Origin: Peribacillus asahii
GTDB taxonomy: Bacteria > Bacillota > Bacilli > Bacillales > DSM-1321
Assembly (NCBI RefSeq): GCF_003570725.1
Contig: NZ_QWVS01000038.1
Location: 1-61,222, forward strand
Reading direction: 5' to 3'
Length of the DNA stretch: 61,222 nt
This document shows, piece after piece, positions 29,275 to 38,102 of this stretch. The stretch's first letter is position 1. The number at the start of each line of letters is the position of its first letter. A program made the translations under genes and the position numbers. Under the pieces are notes generated by a model that saw only the letters and a program-made list of their open reading frames with translations, was not told where the DNA came from and did not search any database.

Positions 29275-31029
29275 ATGACGAATGAGAGATCTTTGGACGA
29301 ATTAGTGAGAAAGTTTACTCAAGAAAATTTGAACAAGAATGTTGACCGTCGCAGCTTCCTTCAAGGTGCAGGAAAGGTTGCGGGATTGTCCCTGGGACTG
29401 GCTATCGCAAATTCAATGGGGGGATTTAAGGTAGAGGCTGCTCCGGTTTTCAAGGAATATCCTTTTACGCTTGGTGTCGCCTCTGGTGATCCGTTATCTG
29501 ACAGTGTTGTATTGTGGACAAGGCTGGCTCCGGATCCGTTAAACGGCGGGGGAATGTCGTCTCATATCGTTCCGGTCCAATGGGAGCTCGCGACCGATGA
29601 AAACTTCCGCAACATCATTCAACGGGGAACAGAACATGCCTCCCCAAACCTTGCACACTCTGTCCACCTTGAAGTAAGCGGTCTGAAGGCGAATACCGTA
29701 TATTATTACCGTTTCAAGAGCGGAAATGAACTTAGCCCTGTTGGAAGAACAAAAACCCTTCCAGCGCCTGGCGCCAGCGTAGCCAGCATGACGTTTGCTT
29801 TTGCTTCCTGCCAGCAGTTTGAGCACGGCTATTATACGGCGTACAAGCATATGGCAAAAGAGGATCTTGATCTAGTGTTCCATCTCGGAGATTACATATA
29901 TGAATACGGTACAAACGAATATCTATCGCCAACAGGCAATGTGCGTGCTCATCGTGGCGATGAAATCATTACGATTGAAGATTATCGCAACCGCTATGCC
30001 CAGTATCGTTCAGATGAACATCTTAGGGCTGCACACGCTTCTTTCCCGTGGATCGTGACTTGGGATGACCATGAAGTAGAGAACAACTATGCCAATGTTA
30101 TTCCTGAAAAAGACCAATCTGTTGAAGAATTTATCAAGCGCCGTGCCGCTGCTTACCAGGCCTATTACGAGCATATGCCGCTGCGCAAGTCTTCATTGCC
30201 TCACGATGGCGGCATGCAATTATACCGTGATTTCAGCTACGGTGATTTGGCAAATTTCTATGTTCTTGACACTCGTCAATACCGTGATGATCAAGCAAAT
30301 GGAGATGGATCGAAAGCACATACAGCGGAATCCTTGGATCCAAACCGGACTCTTCTCGGGCCAGAGCAGGAAAAATGGCTGCTCGATAATCTGGGAAACT
30401 CGAAATCTCAATGGAATGTCCTTGCCCAGCAAATTTTCTTTGCAGAGCGTAAATCAGGATCCAGCACAGCACCAAAATTCAGCATGGATTCCTGGGACGG
30501 TTATCCGGCCGCACGCCAGCATATTACCAACTTTGTTGCCGGCAGAGACATCAACAACATAATTGTTCTAACTGGAGATGTCCATGCAAGTTGGGCTTCG
30601 AACCTGACGACTGATTACAACAATCCGGAGGCCCCCATTTTTGGAGCGGAGTTTGTCGGAACCTCAATCACATCAGGAGGAGATGGCTCAGATGTGCGTG
30701 CAGATACGGCGAAAACTTTATCGGACAACCCGCACATCAAATTCTTTAATAATTACCGCGGTTACGTTCGCTGCCAGGTCACTCCGGAACAATGGCGTGC
30801 CGATTATCGTGTTGTTCCATTCGTGACCAAGCCTGGAGCCGATATCTCCACAAGAGCATCATTTGTTTTTCAAAAAAATCAGCAAGGTCTGAAGGAAGTA
30901 GCTACTACTACGGTGCCTATGGGTGTCCAAATGTCTAGTGAAGTGGAAGAAGACCGTCATCGTGCCCATGACCGCGCGCATCAGAAGCAAATGGAGAAAA
31001 AAAGCAAACGCGAAGCAGTTTCTAATTAA
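29275..31029 (+). CDS. phoD: Secreted alkaline phosphatase/phosphodiesterase PhoD
   Basis: This 584-aa exported enzyme releases phosphate from phosphodiesters, such as teichoic acid, outside the cell. It has a twin-arginine signal (VDRRSFLQGAGKVAGLSLGLAIA, R25/R26) and the PhoD metal and active-site segments FASCQQFEHGYY, HLGDYIYEYG, WDDHEVENNYA and LTGDVHASW. GAGAGGAG precedes the ATG. PhoD is the known substrate of the TatAd-TatCd translocase, whose genes follow directly, and a Pho box lies upstream. Codon use is richer in G and C at third positions than the neighbours on the left, consistent with separate acquisition. Confidence 0.95.
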   Translation: MTNERSLDELVRKFTQENLNKNVDRRSFLQGAGKVAGLSLGLAIANSMGGFKVEAAPVFKEYPFTLGVASGDPLSDSVVLWTRLAPDPLNGGGMSSHIVPVQWELATDENFRNIIQRGTEHASPNLAHSVHLEVSGLKANTVYYYRFKSGNELSPVGRTKTLPAPGASVASMTFAFASCQQFEHGYYTAYKHMAKEDLDLVFHLGDYIYEYGTNEYLSPTGNVRAHRGDEIITIEDYRNRYAQYRSDEHLRAAHASFPWIVTWDDHEVENNYANVIPEKDQSVEEFIKRRAAAYQAYYEHMPLRKSSLPHDGGMQLYRDFSYGDLANFYVLDTRQYRDDQANGDGSKAHTAESLDPNRTLLGPEQEKWLLDNLGNSKSQWNVLAQQIFFAERKSGSSTAPKFSMDSWDGYPAARQHITNFVAGRDINNIIVLTGDVHASWASNLTTDYNNPEAPIFGAEFVGTSITSGGDGSDVRADTAKTLSDNPHIKFFNNYRGYVRCQVTPEQWRADYRVVPFVTKPGADISTRASFVFQKNQQGLKEVATTTVPMGVQMSSEVEEDRHRAHDRAHQKQMEKKSKREAVSN

Positions 31030-31124
31030 ACTTAAGCAGAACATGAAGGAACAGGGGAAATGGCAGAAAGAACGCTGCAATACCAATTAACTGCCATTTT
31101 CTTAAGAAAGGGAGGTGAACCTAA

Positions 31125-31331
31125 ATGCTTTCCAATATTGGTATTCCAGGGTTAATTTTAGTACTCGTTATCGCTCTTATTATTTTCGGACCTTCCAAGC
31201 TGCCGGAAATCGGCCGTGCATTTGGCCGTACATTAACCGAATTTAAAAGTGCTGCAAAGGAATTAGTATCTGATGATAACAAAGAGGAGGCGAAAAGGCC
31301 TGAGTTAACCGCTTTGAAAAAGGAAAATTAA
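31125..31331 (+). CDS. tatA: Twin-arginine translocase subunit TatA (TatAd type)
   Basis: This 68-aa protein has one short N-terminal membrane helix (about 4-21), the invariant [21 protein letters not shown] hinge and amphipathic helix, and a charged tail. It forms the protein-conducting part of the Tat pathway with TatC. AAGGGAGGTGA precedes the ATG. It lies 95 bases after phoD, separated by a weak hairpin (ATGGCAG/CTGCCAT at about 31062-31097) that could tune expression. Confidence 0.95.
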   Translation: MLSNIGIPGLILVLVIALIIFGPSKLPEIGRAFGRTLTEFKSAAKELVSDDNKEEAKRPELTALKKEN

Positions 31332-31333
31332 TA

Positions 31334-31374
31334 GAAAGAGAGCTGGCGGCGCCGCCCGTCCGCTCTCTTTCTTT
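31334..31374 (+). terminator. Hairpin terminator after tatA
   Basis: GAAAGAGAGC (31334-31343) pairs with GCTCTCTTTC (31362-31371), ending in a few T. As tatC lies downstream, it would act as a partial terminator lowering tatC relative to tatA. Confidence 0.65.
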
Positions 31375-31409
31375 GGATAATATGAAAGTATAAATTTTGA
31401 TTTTGAGAA

Positions 31410-31561
31410 TTGTCCAGTTCCAGCGCCCTAGCGGCTAATGTCCTTCGCTCTCCGCCCTACGATAAGTCAACATCGAACGGCTTGAGCTCTTCGTGTTTCC
31501 TTTATTCCGGTTGTGGAGATCCTCAGGCGATATGCCGCTGACTAGGGAGCTTGCGCTTTTC
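31410..31561 (+). repeat. Bacillaceae-type structured intergenic repeat
   Basis: A GC-rich block begins TTGTCCAGTTCCAGCGCCCT and ends CTAGGGAGCTTGCGCTTTTC; the two ends pair (CAGCGCCCTAG with CTAGGGAGCTTG). I recognise this start/end signature as a repeated extragenic element found in many copies in Bacillaceae genomes, but do not know an official name. It separates tatA from tatC. It could be a small structured RNA or an inserted repetitive element. Confidence 0.55.
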
Positions 31562-31578
31562 AAAAGGAGGCTTCTGGA

Positions 31579-32340
31579 ATGAAAAACAAAGAGCAGAATC
31601 TGGCTGATCATTTAGAGGAGCTTCGCCGGCGAATCATTTTGACGTTACTCGCATTTATTGCTTTTCTAATCATCAGTTTTATTTTTGTCCAAGATATTTA
31701 TCAGTGGCTCATAAGGGATCTTAATGGGAAACTGGCCATCCTTGGTCCAAGTGACATCCTTTGGGTTTACATGATGATTGCTGCAGTATTTGCAATCGCA
31801 GCAACTATTCCGGTCGCTGCTTACCAGACTTGGCGCTTTGTAGCACCGGCGCTGAATCCTGAAGAAAGTAAGGTTACTTTAAGGTTTATTCCAGGACTAT
31901 TCCTGTTGTTTATTTTAGGGATTTCATTTGGATATTTCGTGCTGTTTCCAATTGTGCTCGGATTTTTAACCACTCTGTCAGCAGGGCAATTTGAAACGAT
32001 GTTTACGGCTGAAAAATATTTCAGATTCATGATTAACCTTACATTGCCGTTTGGGTTTCTGTTTGAAATGCCGCTCATTGTCATGTTTTTAACGAGACTG
32101 GGGATTCTTAATCCAATTAGGCTGGCCAAGGCGAGGAGGATTTCGTATTTTTGCCTGATTGTTATATCCGTTCTAATCACTCCCCCGGATTTAATTTCCG
32201 ATGTTCTGGTGATTGTGCCATTGCTTGTGCTTTATGAAGTAAGTGTATCTCTCTCCAGGATTGTTTACAGAAAAAAATTGCTGCAGGAAGCAGCCTTGGA
32301 GAACCACGGCGTGGCAGAGAGTGGCCAGTCCTACTCATGA
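31579..32340 (+). CDS. tatC: Twin-arginine translocase subunit TatC (TatCd type)
   Basis: This 253-aa protein has six membrane helices and serves as the receptor for twin-arginine signal peptides. The N-terminal HLEELRRRIILTL (about 11-23) and the FRFMINLTLPFGFLFEMPLI segment are diagnostic, including the glutamate that contacts the signal. AAGGAGG precedes the ATG. With phoD and tatA it forms a self-contained phosphate-starvation export module. It ends within 10 bases of a permease remnant, so the module's right border is a deletion junction. Confidence 0.95.
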   Translation: MKNKEQNLADHLEELRRRIILTLLAFIAFLIISFIFVQDIYQWLIRDLNGKLAILGPSDILWVYMMIAAVFAIAATIPVAAYQTWRFVAPALNPEESKVTLRFIPGLFLLFILGISFGYFVLFPIVLGFLTTLSAGQFETMFTAEKYFRFMINLTLPFGFLFEMPLIVMFLTRLGILNPIRLAKARRISYFCLIVISVLITPPDLISDVLVIVPLLVLYEVSVSLSRIVYRKKLLQEAALENHGVAESGQSYS

Positions 32341-32345
32341 TGGTG

Positions 32346-32450
32346 GTTTCAACTGTTACAACAGGAACAGGATATTTCGGAATGATAGGGATGGTACTAC
32401 CAATCATAGTATTCTCGGTGTACGTTGAAAAATGCTAGCATGTTGCTAAC
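32346..32450 (+). pseudogene. Permease remnant fused to arm-repeat sequence
   Basis: Bases 32346-32417 match 27926-27997 inside the HAAAP permease with a handful of substitutions. The next 33 bases match 28736-28768 downstream of that gene, including the TGCTAAC pair. The 738 bases that lie between these two parts at the intact locus are missing, so this is a second copy of the permease-arm region with an internal deletion and lost 5' end. Confidence 0.85.
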
Positions 32451-32467
32451 ATTTCTCTCCTTAAATT

Positions 32468-32514
32468 AGAGGTTTCTTATGAGTTGCGCAAACTTATGAG
32501 AAGCCTCTTTTTTT
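32468..32514 (+). terminator. Terminator after the permease remnant
   Basis: AGAGG-TTTCTTATGAGTT (32468-32485) pairs imperfectly with AACTTATGAGAAGCCTCT (32491-32508), followed by seven T. It resembles the terminators at 26464 and 32730 in sequence. Confidence 0.75.
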
Positions 32515-32631
32515 ACGTGCAGATAGACGTTTTTTTCTATTTATCAAAATTTGGACAAGTAGACGGAGTCATAAGGTATTGGGGGAAATGAGTGAAATCT
32601 TTGCGGGGCTTAATGCTGAATTCTGGTTGCA

Positions 32632-32645
32632 CGGCATGGTGTAAT
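32632..32645 (+). repeat. groEL 3'-end repeat, degenerate copy 4
   Basis: CGGCATGGTGTAAT matches the groEL end at 13 of 14 positions and is followed by CTGCCC, as copy 2 is. It is the rightmost copy, so the sequence after it may be the original downstream flank of groEL. Confidence 0.6.
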
Positions 32646-32659
32646 CTGCCCATAAATTC

Positions 32660-32686
32660 AAATCCTTGACAGACTTAAGGATTTTT
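32660..32686 (+). terminator. Likely ancestral groEL terminator
   Basis: AAATCCTT (32660-32667) pairs with AAGGATTT (32677-32684) and runs into T. It is 14 bases beyond groEL-end copy 4, the spacing expected for the native groESL terminator displaced by the insertions. Confidence 0.7.
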
Positions 32687-32729
32687 GTGTAGGATGAAAA
32701 AGCTATATGCTAACATCTTGCTCAAATTT

Positions 32730-32774
32730 AGAAGGTTTCTCGATAATTTTCGAATTGACGGGAAGCCTTCTTTC
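32730..32774 (+). terminator. Second terminator before the gluconate cluster
   Basis: AGAAGG-TTTCTCGATAATT (32730-32748) pairs imperfectly with AATTGACGGGAAGCCTTCT (32753-32771) around TTCG. The rest of the gap to 32956 shows no gene. Confidence 0.6.
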
Positions 32775-32956
32775 TGTTTGGCTTGAGGAAAGTAGACAGA
32801 ACGGTGTTTCTCCCGCAATTTTGGACAGTAAATCTGTCCCTTTACCCCCCTGACGGTAAGTAAGTGCTTCTACATTAAGAATAAGCAAATAGAAAAAGTG
32901 GATAATACAATTTAGTGGTAAATAAAAATATGCAGGTTTTAGAGGTGAATAAAAAT

Positions 32957-33850
32957 ATGCAAGTCGGATTAATCGGTTTAGGGAAAATGGGATTGAATTT
33001 AGGTCAAAATATGTTAGATCACAATCATTCAGTTGTTGCATATGATTTAAATCCAAAGGCAGTAGAAGAAATGAATAAATTAGGAGCTCAAGCAACATCT
33101 AATTTAGAAGAATTAGTACAGTCATTAGCAAAACCTAGAGTAATATGGATGATGGTTCCACACACTGTCGTAGATTCCGTTCTAAGTGATATTACTCCAT
33201 TGTTGGAAAAAGGCGATATTGTGATTGAAGCAGGTAATTCCCATTATAAAGAATCCATTCGTCGATACAATGAATTAAAGGAAATAGGGGTTCGCTTTAT
33301 GGATGCTGGAACTTCAGGCGGAATGGAAGGAGCTCGTCATGGAGCTTGTTACATGATTGGCGGTGACCAAGAAGCTTGGGAAGTTGTTGAACCGCTTTTC
33401 CGTGATACAGCTGTAGAAAATGGCTATTTATATGGAGGGAAAATTGGCAGCGGACATTTCTTAAAGATGATTCATAATGGTATTGAATACGGCATGATGG
33501 CTGCCATTGGCGAAGGCTTTGAGGTATTAGAAAAAAGTGAATTCGACTTTGACTATGAGAAGGTAGCGAGAGTTTGGAATAATGGATCCGTTATTCGTTC
33601 ATGGTTAATGGAGTTAACGGAGAACGCCTTTTCTAAAGATGCGAAGCTTGATGGAATTAAAGGAGTCATGCATTCATCAGGTGAAGCAAAATGGACACTT
33701 GAGACAGCTTTAGATTTGCAAACATCAATACCTGTGATTGCTCTGTCACTACTATCCCGTTATCGTTCTTTAGATACAGATACTTTTAATGGAAAAGTAG
33801 TAGCTGCTTTACGTAATGAATTTGGCGGGCACGCAGTGGAAAAAGCCTGA
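32957..33850 (+). CDS. 6-phosphogluconate dehydrogenase (short, YqeC type)
   Basis: This 297-aa enzyme oxidatively decarboxylates 6-phosphogluconate to ribulose 5-phosphate. It has the N-terminal GLIGLGKMGLNLGQNM cofactor motif, the AGNSHYKESIRRY and MDAGTSGGMEGARHGACYMIGG substrate loops, and the catalytic KMIHNGIEYG. It is the short form (about 300 residues) rather than the 470-residue GndA. I choose the ATG at 32957 after GAGGTG; the DNA just upstream is a tandem near-copy of the start region, giving a false earlier start at 32915. With the permease and kinase downstream it completes gluconate entry into the pentose phosphate pathway. Confidence 0.9.
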   Translation: MQVGLIGLGKMGLNLGQNMLDHNHSVVAYDLNPKAVEEMNKLGAQATSNLEELVQSLAKPRVIWMMVPHTVVDSVLSDITPLLEKGDIVIEAGNSHYKESIRRYNELKEIGVRFMDAGTSGGMEGARHGACYMIGGDQEAWEVVEPLFRDTAVENGYLYGGKIGSGHFLKMIHNGIEYGMMAAIGEGFEVLEKSEFDFDYEKVARVWNNGSVIRSWLMELTENAFSKDAKLDGIKGVMHSSGEAKWTLETALDLQTSIPVIALSLLSRYRSLDTDTFNGKVVAALRNEFGGHAVEKA

Positions 33851-34460
33851 GAAACAAGGTACAAGAATTTACGAAATAGTTAAAGGTAAATACAGATGAT
33901 AGTTCTGAAGATAATATTTAATTTTTGATGAAAGTTTCGGTATGCTAACGTCTAGGGTTTTTAAAGTAATTTTGCAAGAGTTGGTGTAACAAGGGTGAGG
34001 AAGAATGATAGTCTCTTTTGGTTATGCAAATGTACGTTTACTTGTATAACAGAGTGAAGTTGATTATTTATCCGAATTTGAAAAAGTAGCGCACAACATG
34101 CTACATAACTAAAAGAGGCCGGGGTCTAATTATTTAGGATGGTTCCCCCCTCTTTGCGTGAATCAAGTGAACTCCATCTAATTGTATTAAACCATGTTGA
34201 CGGTAGTGTACCAAATAGAATTGTCGGGTTAACTGAATATACATAGCGCAATCGTTTGCTTCTCCGAAAAAGCATATAGAATCAGTAGCTTACTTATAGG
34301 GGGGAATCCATTTGATTAACCTGGTATGGCGATATACTAAGAAAAATATACTCGTTCTACTTGAAAGCCAGGTTATGAAACGGAAAAAAGGGGCTTTATT
34401 AAAATGTTTAACAAAATAACATACTGTTTGGATTTTATTTATTAGAGGAGGCATCTTTTT
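33851..34460 (+). other. Intergenic region between gnd and gntP
   Basis: Some 610 bases without a gene. A hairpin at about 34114-34156 (AGAGG..GGGG with CCCC..CCTCT) may end the gnd transcript. TTACTTGTATAACAGAGT at 34038-34055 matches 13 of 18 bases of the B. subtilis gluconate operator recognised by GntR, and CGCAATCGTTTGCT at 34247-34260 is a weak catabolite-response-like element. Both are tentative. No gntR gene is present nearby. Confidence 0.35.
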
Positions 34461-35792
34461 ATGGACGCATATCTGTTAATCATAACACTGCTATCCATTG
34501 TAATCGTGATACTAGGTGTTTCTTGGCTTAAATGGCATGCATTTATTAGTTTAACTATTGCTAGTTTATTCTTAGCTATTATGTCCGGAATGCCTTGGGA
34601 AAAAATTGTAACTGCTTATGAAACAGGAGTCGGCGGAACTTTAGGCCACTTAGTTGGCATTTTAGCATTAGGAACTATTTTAGGTAAGATGCTTTCAGAG
34701 TCTGGAGCTGGACTGCAGATAGCCAATTATTTTGTAAAGATTTTTGGTGAAAAAAGATTGCCTTGGGCTATGTTTCTTTCTGGGTTTGTTATTGGAATAC
34801 CGGTATTTTTTGAGGTGGGGATCTTAATTTTATTACCGTTAGTGATTTCCATTCAAAAAGCAACAAAGCAAAACATCTTATTAATTGGGTTACCTGCTAT
34901 AGCGGGTTTATCCATCGTACATGGTCTTGTACCGCCACATCCAGGTGCGGTAGCTGCGATTGGTATATACGGTGCTGACCTTGGAAAAGTTTTACTATAT
35001 TCATTGATTATTGCGATTCCTGCTGGAATTATTGGTGGTCCTCTGTTTGCAAAGTGGACAAATAATCGAGTCATTCCCCAAGGAGAGCCTGAACTTGTTA
35101 AAATAGAAGAAACAACAAATAAACATTCTATACCTGGTACTGGAATTTCATTTCTAGCCATTTTAATGCCTGTTATTCTAATGATATTAGGTACTGCTGC
35201 ACCTTTCATGGGATTTTCGGCTACTGTAGAAAAGTTTCTTACCTTTATAGGCAGTCCACTTATTGCACTGCTCATTTCTTGTTTCCTAGCCTTTTACTTT
35301 CTCGGTTTCCGTCAAGGAATGGATAGAAAAACTATTAAAAAATTCACTGAGGAGTGTATTCTTCCGGTTGGTTCAATTCTTTTAATTATTGGTGCTGGCG
35401 GAGCATTCAAACAAATCTTGATTGACAGTGGCGTAGGAGAAACAATTGGTAACTTATCTGAAAGTTTAGCGCTATCTCCGCTTGTTTTAGCCTTTTTTAT
35501 TGCTGGTCTTATTCGAATTGCGACAGGTTCAGCTACAGTTGCTTTAACAACTGCCGCTGGAATTGTATCTCCTATTATTGCAAATATGTCTGGTGTCAAC
35601 TTGGAGCTACTCGTTATTGTCACAGGTGCGGGGTCACTTATGGTTTCACATGTTAATGACGCTGGATTCTGGATGGTGAAGGAATACTTAGGGTTAACGA
35701 TTAATGAAACGTTTAAAACCTGGACTGTATTAGAAACGATTTTATCATTTGTTGCTTTTGCCGGTGCATTAATCTTGAATATGTTTATTTGA
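34461..35792 (+). CDS. gntP: Gluconate permease (GntP family)
   Basis: This 443-aa protein of about 12 membrane helices belongs to the gluconate:H+ symporter family. Conserved stretches include SGFVIGIPVFFEVGILILLPLV (about 110-131), HGLVPPHPGAVAAIGIYGADLGKVLLYSL and the C-terminal ATGSATVALTTAAGIV and GSLMVSHVNDAGFWMVKEYLGL. GAGGAGG precedes the ATG. It supplies gluconate to the kinase encoded 147 bases downstream. Length is normal. Confidence 0.94.
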   Translation: MDAYLLIITLLSIVIVILGVSWLKWHAFISLTIASLFLAIMSGMPWEKIVTAYETGVGGTLGHLVGILALGTILGKMLSESGAGLQIANYFVKIFGEKRLPWAMFLSGFVIGIPVFFEVGILILLPLVISIQKATKQNILLIGLPAIAGLSIVHGLVPPHPGAVAAIGIYGADLGKVLLYSLIIAIPAGIIGGPLFAKWTNNRVIPQGEPELVKIEETTNKHSIPGTGISFLAILMPVILMILGTAAPFMGFSATVEKFLTFIGSPLIALLISCFLAFYFLGFRQGMDRKTIKKFTEECILPVGSILLIIGAGGAFKQILIDSGVGETIGNLSESLALSPLVLAFFIAGLIRIATGSATVALTTAAGIVSPIIANMSGVNLELLVIVTGAGSLMVSHVNDAGFWMVKEYLGLTINETFKTWTVLETILSFVAFAGALILNMFI

Positions 35793-35939
35793 TGTATGAG
35801 TGGAAATAAGCTTAAAATATAAGTTGTTCTGTTACTTACTAGTACTATTAAAAACTAATCTAAACTTACAAAAGAAAAAGCTAAATTTTAAAGAAAAGAA
35901 AGTTTTTGAAATTGTTGTAGAAAGGGAAAGGATTAATCT

Positions 35940-37484
35940 ATGGAGCATTCATCCTATTACTTAGGTGTTGACATCGGGACAACAAGCACAAAGGCAGTTT
36001 TATTTGGTGATAAAGGAACCGTTATTAGTACGCACCATTCAGGATATCCACTTTTTAGCCCATCACCGTCTGTCGCGGAACAAGATCCTGATGAAATTTT
36101 TCGTGCAGTAAAAGAAGCGATTAAAGGAGCACTCCGTAAAGGTTCCGTTGCTCCATCCCAACTAGAACTAGTTTCTTTCAGTGCGGCGATGCATAGTGTG
36201 ATTGCCATTGATGACAATGGGAATCCTTTGACCCATTGCATTACTTGGGCCGACAGCAGGGCTACATCATGGGCTGAAAAGATTAAAAATGAGCTGAATG
36301 GTCTTGAGATTTACAGAAGAACTGGTACTCCAATTCACCCAATGTCGCCTCTTGCTAAAATTGCTTGGTTAAGAACTGATTACCCTGAAGTCTTTAATAA
36401 AACAAGCAAATTTATCGGTATAAAGGAATATGTTTTTTATAAATTTTTCGATCGATATGTTGTGGATTATTCTATTGCTTCTGCTACAGGCATGTTCAAT
36501 TTAGAACAGCTAACATGGGATAAAGAAGCTTTACAGGTTGCCGGTATTACTGAAGAGCAGCTATCAGACCTAGTCCCAACTACTTTTACGTTAACTGGGC
36601 TGAAACAGGAATTTGCAAATGAACTTGGACTTTCCTCCCAAACACCTTTTGTTATAGGAGCCAGTGATGGTGTTCTATCAAATCTAGGTGTAAATGCAAT
36701 TGAACCTGGGGTTGTGGCTGTAACAATTGGAACGAGCGGAGCCATCCGAGCTGTTACTAATAAACCTGTTACCGATCCGAAGGGAAGAATTTTTTGTTAT
36801 GCCTTAACAGAAAATCATTGGGTGGTTGGAGGTCCTGTCAATAATGGTGGTATGGCGTTCAGATGGGTGCGGGATGAGCTTGCTTCTTCCGAAGTTGAAA
36901 CAGCAAAACGCCTTGGAATGGACTCTTACGAAGTATTAACAAAAATTGCGACTCGTGTTTCACCTGGTTCAGACGGGCTGATTTTCCATCCTTATTTAGC
37001 TGGAGAAAGAGCGCCGCTTTGGAATGCCAATGCAAGGGGTTCCTTCTTCGGATTAGGTCTGCATCATAAAAAAGAGCACATGGTTCGGGCTGTTTTAGAA
37101 GGAGTCATTTTAAATCTCTATTCTGTTATGTTAGCTCTACAGGAAATGATTGGGGTACCAACTAAAATCCAAGCTACGGGAGGATTTGCTAGATCTGAGT
37201 TATGGCGTCAAATGATGGCGGATATCTTTAATCAAGAAGTAACTGTTCCTGAAAGTTTTGAGAGCTCTTGTTTAGGTGCTATCATCCTAGGGATGTATGC
37301 TCTAGGGAAGATTGAAGATTTTTCTATTGTATCAGAGTGGGTTGGTTCTACTCATGCCCATCAACCTATTGATGAAAATGTAGATATTTACCAAGATTTA
37401 ATTGCCATTTATATTCGTGTTTTTCGTGCACTTGAAAGTGAATATGAAGCCATTGCTGGTTTCCAACATAAGTGGATGAAATAA
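35940..37484 (+). CDS. gntK: Gluconokinase (FGGY family)
   Basis: This 514-aa carbohydrate kinase phosphorylates gluconate to 6-phosphogluconate. The N-terminal phosphate loop GVDIGTTSTKAVLF (about 9-22), the WADSRA segment, the FGGY-family GTSGAIRAV loop and HPYLAGERAPLWNANARGSFFGL are present. Size and these motifs match Bacillus GntK. The cluster order here is dehydrogenase, permease, kinase, whereas B. subtilis has gntR-gntK-gntP-gntZ, so the regulator is missing and the order is rearranged. Confidence 0.92.
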   Translation: MEHSSYYLGVDIGTTSTKAVLFGDKGTVISTHHSGYPLFSPSPSVAEQDPDEIFRAVKEAIKGALRKGSVAPSQLELVSFSAAMHSVIAIDDNGNPLTHCITWADSRATSWAEKIKNELNGLEIYRRTGTPIHPMSPLAKIAWLRTDYPEVFNKTSKFIGIKEYVFYKFFDRYVVDYSIASATGMFNLEQLTWDKEALQVAGITEEQLSDLVPTTFTLTGLKQEFANELGLSSQTPFVIGASDGVLSNLGVNAIEPGVVAVTIGTSGAIRAVTNKPVTDPKGRIFCYALTENHWVVGGPVNNGGMAFRWVRDELASSEVETAKRLGMDSYEVLTKIATRVSPGSDGLIFHPYLAGERAPLWNANARGSFFGLGLHHKKEHMVRAVLEGVILNLYSVMLALQEMIGVPTKIQATGGFARSELWRQMMADIFNQEVTVPESFESSCLGAIILGMYALGKIEDFSIVSEWVGSTHAHQPIDENVDIYQDLIAIYIRVFRALESEYEAIAGFQHKWMK

Positions 37485-37524
37485 GAAGTTATAAAAATAA
37501 GTTAAAGATTGAAATATTAAAGTA

Positions 37525-37562
37525 TTAACAAACCTTATACATTTATGAACATAAGGTTTGTT
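37525..37562 (+). other. Inverted repeat after gntK
   Basis: A perfect 13-bp inverted repeat (TAACAAACCTTAT at 37525-37537 with its complement at 37550-37562) lies 40 bases past gntK. It lacks an immediate T-run, so it may stabilise the mRNA end rather than terminate. Confidence 0.55.
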
Positions 37563-37617
37563 AAGAACTGAAAAAAATTTTTTCGGTTGATTAAACATAT
37601 AAAGATAGTAAATATAA

Positions 37618-37664
37618 AGCCTATATCTATGATTACCCAATAATCATAGATATAGGCTGTTTTT
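37618..37664 (+). terminator. Strong terminator after gntK
   Basis: An 18-bp perfect stem (37618-37635 with 37641-37658) around CCCAA is followed by a T-run. It ends the gluconate transcript. Confidence 0.9.
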
Positions 37665-37800
37665 AATATGGAGTTACCTCAAATCATCTTTAGGTATATT
37701 GATTAATTGACAGATGGTTGTTAAATAGAGCTAGAAGAACCTAATTATTGTTAGTTAGGGAATAAAGACTCAATTGTAATAGTAAAGGATAATTTGTTAA

Positions 37801-37845
37801 AGAAAAGACTACTTTCTAGAAACAGGAGGTAGTCTTTTCTTTTTG
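37801..37845 (+). terminator. Additional terminator upstream of the acyl-CoA operon
   Basis: AGAAAAGACTAC (37801-37812) pairs with GTAGTCTTTTCT (37829-37840), ending in T. No gene lies between this and the previous terminator. Confidence 0.8.
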
Positions 37846-38024
37846 TTAAAGTATTCTTTCATAAAGAGTTCAACAATGAATTGAAAGAAAGCTGCTGTTT
37901 ATGAGGAGAAAGTAAATGCTTTAAAACTTAGGTAATTAAGGCATGCTCACTTATAGTCAGTCACTCTTTTATCCGATTTTGCTTTGTTTAAAAATAAAAA
38001 ATTCCAAAAATTTAAATAAAATGT

Positions 38025-38089
38025 TTGACTTGGATTATTTTTACAGTATACAATACACATATAGAATAACACTTACCGATTAACGGTAA
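38025..38089 (+). promoter_or_regulatory. Promoter and palindromic operator of the acyl-CoA operon
   Basis: TTGACT (38025-38030) and TATACA (38047-38052) form a promoter with a 16-base spacer. Just downstream, TTACCG-N5-CGGTAA (38073-38089) is a perfect palindrome ending against the ribosome site. Its position after the start site suits a repressor; the IclR-type regulator at the end of the operon is the obvious candidate, though binding is inferred. Confidence 0.65.
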
Positions 38090-38102
38090 AAGGAGGATAT
38101 TC

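Noticed and set aside
29539..30562. Overlapping open frames on both strands of phoD
   Set aside because: They lie wholly inside phoD, whose family motifs and Tat signal are unambiguous.
34247..34260. Catabolite-response element upstream of gntP
   Set aside because: Three mismatches to the consensus in the conserved positions make it too weak to call as a feature.
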